Source: Yamagishiella unicocca
Taxonomy: Eukaryota > Chlorophyta > Chlorophyceae > Chlamydomonadales > Volvocaceae
DNA: 64,000 bases
Direction of reading: 5' to 3'
NCBI GenBank assembly: GCA_003116995.1
Contig: BDSL01000011.1
Location: 248,001 to 312,000, forward strand
The translations under genes were made by a program, and so were the position numbers. Positions 59,701 through 64,000 of the stretch are shown here, one piece after another (position 1 is the stretch's first letter; each line of letters starts with the position of its first letter). The notes beneath the pieces were generated by a model. The model did no database searches, had not been told where the DNA came from, and worked only from the letters and a program-made list of their open reading frames with translations.

Positions 59701-62700
59701 GCTCCAAGTGTATCCCCAACCCCAGCTGCAGCTGAGCCAAGCCGCCCGTGCTGGCGGCCACCGTGGACTGCGGCGCCGTCCCTGGAGCCGGCGGAAGGGT
59801 GTCGGTCAGCGGCCCATCAGAAGCCACTCGCTGGGCGGCGGCGTTGAGGGCCGCGGCGTATGCCAGGGGTGGGGGAGGGGCCAGGGAGGGGGTGCCGGCG
59901 CCTGGGGACTCACATCCGAGGGCTGCCGCCGCCTCGGCCGCTGACGCGCCCCCATGGGAGGTGGAGAGGTTGTTTTGGGGCAGGCTGCGCAGGCTGCGGT
60001 TGCGCATCGACTCCTGGGAGGAAGGGCGGGGGGGGGCCGCAAGGAAAAACCCGTGTAGGGTCAGTGAGATATCCGTGGGGGTGATCTGAGGAGTCAGCAG
60101 CAAGCAATCGGGGGGAAGGGGAGGGAAGGGAAGGGGTGGGCGGGGGTTGAAATGTGATTGCGGGGGTGGGGGCGGGTTCGAGGCTGAGGGACACGGTTGG
60201 GCGGCGGGATGTCGTGAGGCGGGGAGTGGCGTAACAGGAAAGGTACAGCGCAGGACGGTGGTCGTGTGGCAAAACACAACCCTAATGCGCCGCAGCTTCC
60301 AATGGTCCGGCGACCCCCCGACCCCCCCGATCACCCCGACCCCCCCGGCCCCCCCATAGTTGTCGCATCCACATCGTCATTGCCCGCCTCATTCCGGGCT
60401 TTTCCTTCTGGCCAGCATTGCATGTTCTTCTCCGGTTTCGGACCACGGGTTGCCTTATGCCCCCGGCCCCGCTGCCCCTGCTACCCGCCGCGTTCCTCCG
60501 CACCAGCAGCTGGTGTCGCAGGTAGCCCCACTCCACTGCTAGCGGCCCCTCCACTTGGGCGGCCACGGAGGGGGTCAGTGCCTGGGGGGCAGGGTGGAGG
60601 GGGTGGAGGGGGTGGAGGGGGTGGAGGGGAACAGTGAGGAAAGGCCAGGGAGGGGGTTTCAACAGGTATGCTATGCTAGCTTTTCAGGGAAGAGGACACA
60701 GACAAATGGAACGAGGACGTGGAGGAGGGTTGTGAGGAAAACCCGTGTCCGAGTGAAAACGTGGAGGAGAGTGGGCAGCTTGGGCAACAGACCGACCCGC
60801 GGCCCGCGACCGTTACAGCGAGCCTCTCCGTACAGGGCTATTCCCGACCGAACGCCCCAGGGTTCGATTGTACGAAATACACGGCGACGCACACCCTAAG
60901 CAGCGGCACTGTTCACCTTACCTTGCCCTCCGCTTGCACCCCTTACCTTGCCACTTGCTTGCCCTCCCCTCGTCTTTCCTCCTCTTCCCTCGTCTTCCCT
61001 CCTCTTCCCTCCTCTTCCCTCTTCTTCCCTCTTCTTCCTTCTTCTTCCCTCTTCTTCCCTTCTCTTCCCCCGGTCCCGCCCCCTTCCCTCCCCGCCCCCC
61101 CGCCTCCGCACCCTCAGCAGCTGCCCCAGCTCCTGCACCACCGTCTGCAGCAGCGCCTGCGGCAGGATAGAGTGGTACGTGGCGTACAGCGCCAGCAGCG
61201 GCTTGCCGCCGTGGCAGGAGGTAGCCAGAGCCAGGGACTGGGCGGGTCCCCCACCTCGGGACACCGCAAGGTCGCGGGGGTACACCTTGCTGTCCTGCGC
61301 GTGTGTGTATGTGTGGGGAGGGGGAGGGGAAACCCCGGGGAGAGAAATGCAAGGGTTGAGTGACGAGGGAGACAATGGATCCGGTCGTTCGCTGATATTA
61401 ATACCGATATCCGTCCCCAACCCATCATATCAGCCTTAGCCCTTCCGTAACTCGACTAAGCATCCGACCCCGAGACCTGGGAGGAGGGGCTCGGAAGGCT
61501 GGGGCTGGTGAACAAACACGAGGACCGGAACCGGAGCTGACCCGGTGGGATGGGGGACCGATGTGGGCCCGGCAGGGGGGGTGATGTGTCGCGAGGACAG
61601 ACAAACTCCCCCGGCAAGGGGGGGCGGTGTTGGTAACGGCGGGCGGCGGAGTGGTGGTGGTGGTGGTGGTGGAGTGGTGGTGGTGGTGGTGGTGGTGGTG
61701 GTGGTGGAGTGGTGGTGGTGGTGGTGGTGGAGTGGTGGTGGTAATGGCGGGTGGTGGAGTGGTGGTGGTGGTGGTGGTGGTGAGCTCACCTGCACATACG
61801 CGTTGCAGTCCGCGATGCACAGCCCGGTGCCCTGAGCCAGCGCCTCGGACAGAAGCGTGTGCTTGAGCGGCAGGGAATGGCCCCGGCACACCGGCAGCTG
61901 GGGCGGAGGGGGCGGAGGGGAGGGCACGGACGCGTTGGGTGTCTGGGCGCTCAGGGGGTGAAGGGCGAGGGGCGCAGACATGCCCTCCTAGCTGCCGTAC
62001 TCAAGTGGGAAGCATGGCCTTACAGCAGCCGCACCTCTTCCGTGCCATGAACCGCCCTGGAGCCGAGGAAGCTGTCGCGGTGGCTGTCTGTTGGCGGTTG
62101 GCAGTTGGCAGGGGTCGAGTCGGGGGGGAGGCGAGTCAGCCGAAGGCATGTAGAGGACTTCCCCCTTGGGGCGGCGGTTGGCGGTTGGCGGGTAGCGATT
62201 CGCGAGGGCAGGGGGGACGGCCATGCTCTTCCCCTTGTCCCCTCGGCTGTATTCTGCGCTCAGCTCCCGCCTCCACAGCAGCCAGCTTGACCTCCTCCCA
62301 CCCCACCCCCCATCCCCCGCCTTGTCTTCTCCTTTCGTACACGGGCTTTCCTTGCAAACCCCCGCCTTGTCCCCGTCCTCATCCCTCCACCACAACTCGC
62401 CCCCCTGCCCCCCACCTCACCCCCGTCAACCCCCGTTCCCACCCGGGACACCAAGATGCCTTCAACCGACCTCATCCCACCACCAACCACCGTCCCCACC
62501 GTCCCCACCACCGTCCCCACCACCGTCAACCGACCTCATCCCACCACCAACCACCGTCCCACCTTCAACCCCTCCCCCAACCCTCCCCTAACCCGCCACC
62601 TCACCTCCCGACATCACCGTCCCCGCCGCCGCTATGCTCGGCGAGCGGGACGCGACGGTCTCATTGCCACCCAGGCTGCGCCGTGTGGGTAGTGGCGCCA

Positions 62701-63860
62701 CCGAGCCCACCCGGCCCAGTGTCCCCGCCCCTGCCGGCCCCGCAGTCGTCTCCACCAGCAGCACCTCACTCAGCCGCCGCCGCACCGCGGGGCCCAACAC
62801 GTCGGTGGCCGCGGACTGGAACACAGCCGCAGCCTCCACGTCCTGCGAACATGGGGCTTGGGGCGTTTAGTGTGTGGGGTAGGGGAGGACAGGGTAGGAG
62901 AGGACAGGGTAGGGGAGGACAGGGTAGGAGAGGACAGGGTAGGAGAGGACAGGGTAGGAGAGGAAAGGGTAGGAGAGGAAAGGGTAGGAGAGGAAAGGGT
63001 AGGAGAGGAAAGGGTAGGAGAGGAAAGGGTAGGAGAGGAAAGGGTAGGAGAGGAAAGGGTAGGAGAGGAAAGGGTAGGTGAGGAAAGGGTAGGAGAGGAA
63101 AGGGTAGGAGAGGAAACCACTGGGTAGCCGTGTGTGGGGTGGGAACGGCAGGAGAGCCGACATGGCGGCACCATCACGGGGAGGGGAGGGCGGCCGACGG
63201 GGACCAGAGCACCAGGCCCTTTCAGGTCGATCCCTCCAGACCGAAGCCACCTTCTCCTCTGCCCGGTCCTGAAATTTACTGCTTCTTCAGTCACTCCGTC
63301 TACAAGGTCCCGGTCAGTAGTCGGGCGGGTCGGGACGTCATCGCGTTTTTGCTATCCCATCGCTAGCCACCTTATCAAGTTCTCCCGCTTGCGCCCAAAA
63401 CAAAAACGACTTTGCCGAACATTTCTTTGCTTCGCGCGGGGTCCTCGTTTCCGTAAAGCCTAGGAGTCGCCGCCGAACTAGACTTAGCCGCCGAACGTCG
63501 ACATACGCCCTCCGACGTTAGCTTCCCCAACCAAGTTCTCCAGCATGCACTTTTGAACGTATGTTCTATCCTACACGGTTCTTCCTTCGTACACGGGTCT
63601 TCCTTGCAACCCCATCCCAAGGCCCCCCTCCCAAGTCTCCGCCGCCGCCTCCCTGATCCCCGCGCTCGCTCCACCCCACCCCACCCCACCCCACCCCACC
63701 CCACCGGCTGCAAGAAGGCCACCCTGGCCTGCGTCTCGATGCGCGTGACGGTGACCACCAGCTCCGCTGCCGCCCCCAGGATGATGCGGACCAGCTGGTG
63801 GACGGTGGCGGCGGCGGACAGCTCCGCCAGGGCACGACAGGCCAGGTCCACCTGGCGGAT
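53721..63860 (-). CDS. GAF-domain TKL-type protein kinase 2 (5' end beyond window)
   Basis: Tandem paralogue of kinase 1. GAF-like exons: about 63860-63709 (LAELSAAATVHQLVRIILGA), 62842-62612 (DVEAAAVFQSAATDVL...), 61900-61792 (LPVCRGHSLPLKH..CNAYVQ) and 61297-61096 (DSKVYPRDL..CHGGKPLLALYATYHS). Linker exons follow at 60588-60440, 60013-59570 and 59008-58945. Kinase exons: 58412-58338 (GRGGYGVVYRG, VAIK), 57720-57573 (HLHDAIELVASV, HPNIVQ), 57283-57148, 56588-56525 (EFCDAGTLKNAI), 55577-55360 (MVHCDLKPQN, DFG), 55015-54978 (THMAPESLA), 54667-54500 (SIDMFAFGILMWQ) and 54104-53721 (RCWHPLPADRPT, a Gln/His/Pro tail, stop at 53721). The catalytic residues are present. Its tail is unrelated to that of kinase 1. 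Exon ends are approximate, and the N-terminal part, including any membrane segment, lies outside the window. Confidence 0.8.
54375..54470 (+). repeat. Degenerate telomere-like G/T repeat in kinase 2 intron
   Basis: Runs of GGGTTTGGGGTTTCGGG and TTTTTTAGGGTTTTGCGG, flanking the exon with SIDMFAFG. Confidence 0.6.
55205..55232. repeat. Interstitial telomere repeat (CCCTAAAA)n in kinase 2 intron
   Basis: CTAAAACCCTAAAACCCTAA then AACCCG: about three exact Chlamydomonas-type units. Confidence 0.85.
55328..55353 (+). repeat. Dispersed intron element, family A copy
   Basis: CATCCACGGGTCTTCCTCGG then AACCCC, seven bases from the donor of the kinase 2 catalytic-loop exon. Confidence 0.75.
55930..56240 (+). 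repeat. CAG/GTGG-rich minisatellite in kinase 2 intron
   Basis: About ten imperfect copies of a 27-bp unit, GGCAGCAGCAGTGGGGCCAG then CAGTGGT. Confidence 0.9.
56354..56510 (+). repeat. Pentamer array (AACCC)n, about 31 copies
   Basis: A perfectly homogeneous AACCC run abuts the exon encoding EFCDAGTLKNAI. Open reading frames through it (NPTQP / GLGWV) are artefacts of the repeat. Confidence 0.98.
56810..56868 (+). repeat. 10-bp GGGGCAGAGG repeat in kinase 2 intron
   Basis: Five to six copies of GGGGCAGAGG with CGG variants. Confidence 0.85.
57893..58312 (+). repeat. 15-bp minisatellite in kinase 2 intron (about 28 copies)
   Basis: Units of TGCTACTGCGGTCTC with CCG, GCCGC and CTG variants, immediately downstream (minus strand) of the exon carrying the glycine loop and VAIK. 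The 15-bp period keeps the coding-strand frame open. Confidence 0.97.
61655..61783 (+). repeat. GGT-trinucleotide repeat in kinase 2 intron
   Basis: GGT runs interrupted by GGAGT lie beside the donor that follows CNAYVQ. The whole intron is absent from the corresponding position of kinase 1. Confidence 0.95.
62333..62365 (+). repeat. Dispersed intron element, family A variant
   Basis: TTTCGTACACGGGCTTTCCT then TGCAAACCCC. Confidence 0.65.
62876..63115 (+). repeat. 15-bp minisatellite (about 16 copies) in kinase 2 intron
   Basis: GTAGGAGAGGAAAGG units, with GGACAGG in the first third, directly upstream of the exon beginning DVEAAAVF. Confidence 0.97.
63565..63613 (+). repeat. Dispersed intron element, family A variant
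   Basis: TCCTACACGGTTCTTCCTTC then GTACACGGGTCTTCCTTGCA: two near-repeats of the core in tandem. Confidence 0.65.
63671..63705 (+). repeat. CCACC/CCCCA pentamer run at kinase 2 exon donor
   Basis: Six or so copies of CCCCA end at the donor of the exon encoding ETQARVAFLQP. Confidence 0.9.
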
Positions 63861-64000
63861 GCCGAGCCGGGTGGAAGGGTGTTGGTAATACGGTAAGGGC
63901 TTCGGGGTTGGTTAATGCATTCAGAGACGAGCGATGGATGAGGGATGTAGCCCCTTTTCCTGCCTCTGCCTCTGCTCCTGCTCCTGCTCCCTCTCCCTCC

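Overview
The window looks like nuclear DNA of a volvocine green alga (Chlamydomonadales; Chlamydomonas, Volvox and relatives). The grounds are high GC, intron-dense genes with GTG(A/C/G)G donors and CAG acceptors, long Ala/Gly/Pro/Gln runs, minisatellites in most introns, algal-type telomeric TTTTAGGG fragments, and a nucleus-encoded chloroplast trigger factor with a transit peptide. The genus cannot be fixed from the sequence alone.

Layout. 1-15,700 is repeat-rich and gene-poor. It holds a partial unknown gene on the minus strand (221-1811), a satellite array with two unit lengths, 167 and 177 bp (about 2,870-4,950), a long intergenic stretch with a perfect 34-bp hairpin (6845-6942), and a 3.65-kb foldback-like element (9698-13351) whose arms carry the same satellite in opposite orientations. 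15,751-28,320 (minus) is a roughly 24-exon NIMA-related kinase of the NEK1/NEK5 type with a coiled-coil tail. 28,743-35,732 (plus) is a 16-exon chloroplast trigger factor (about 537 aa), head-to-head with the kinase across a 422-bp shared promoter interval. 35,733-40,178 has no gene I can support. 40,179-48,850 and 53,721-63,860 (both minus, the second running off the right edge) are tandem paralogues of a GAF plus TKL-type protein kinase. A 4.9-kb intergenic stretch with a lower-GC part separates them.

How the parts relate. The two GAF kinases share domain order, several exon boundaries and a nearly sequence-identical catalytic-loop exon. Other exons are clearly diverged, so patchy gene conversion is likely. 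The NEK and trigger factor genes have unrelated roles and share only the promoter interval.

The most interesting signal is a set of short dispersed sequences. The commonest core resembles CATCCACGGGTCTTCCTCG. They recur in both orientations, mostly inside introns of all four recognised genes, and behave like an introner or MITE-like family. Splice sites were placed by reading frame and motif by eye. Exon limits quoted for the trigger factor were checked by codon arithmetic; those for the other genes are good to a few bases at best.
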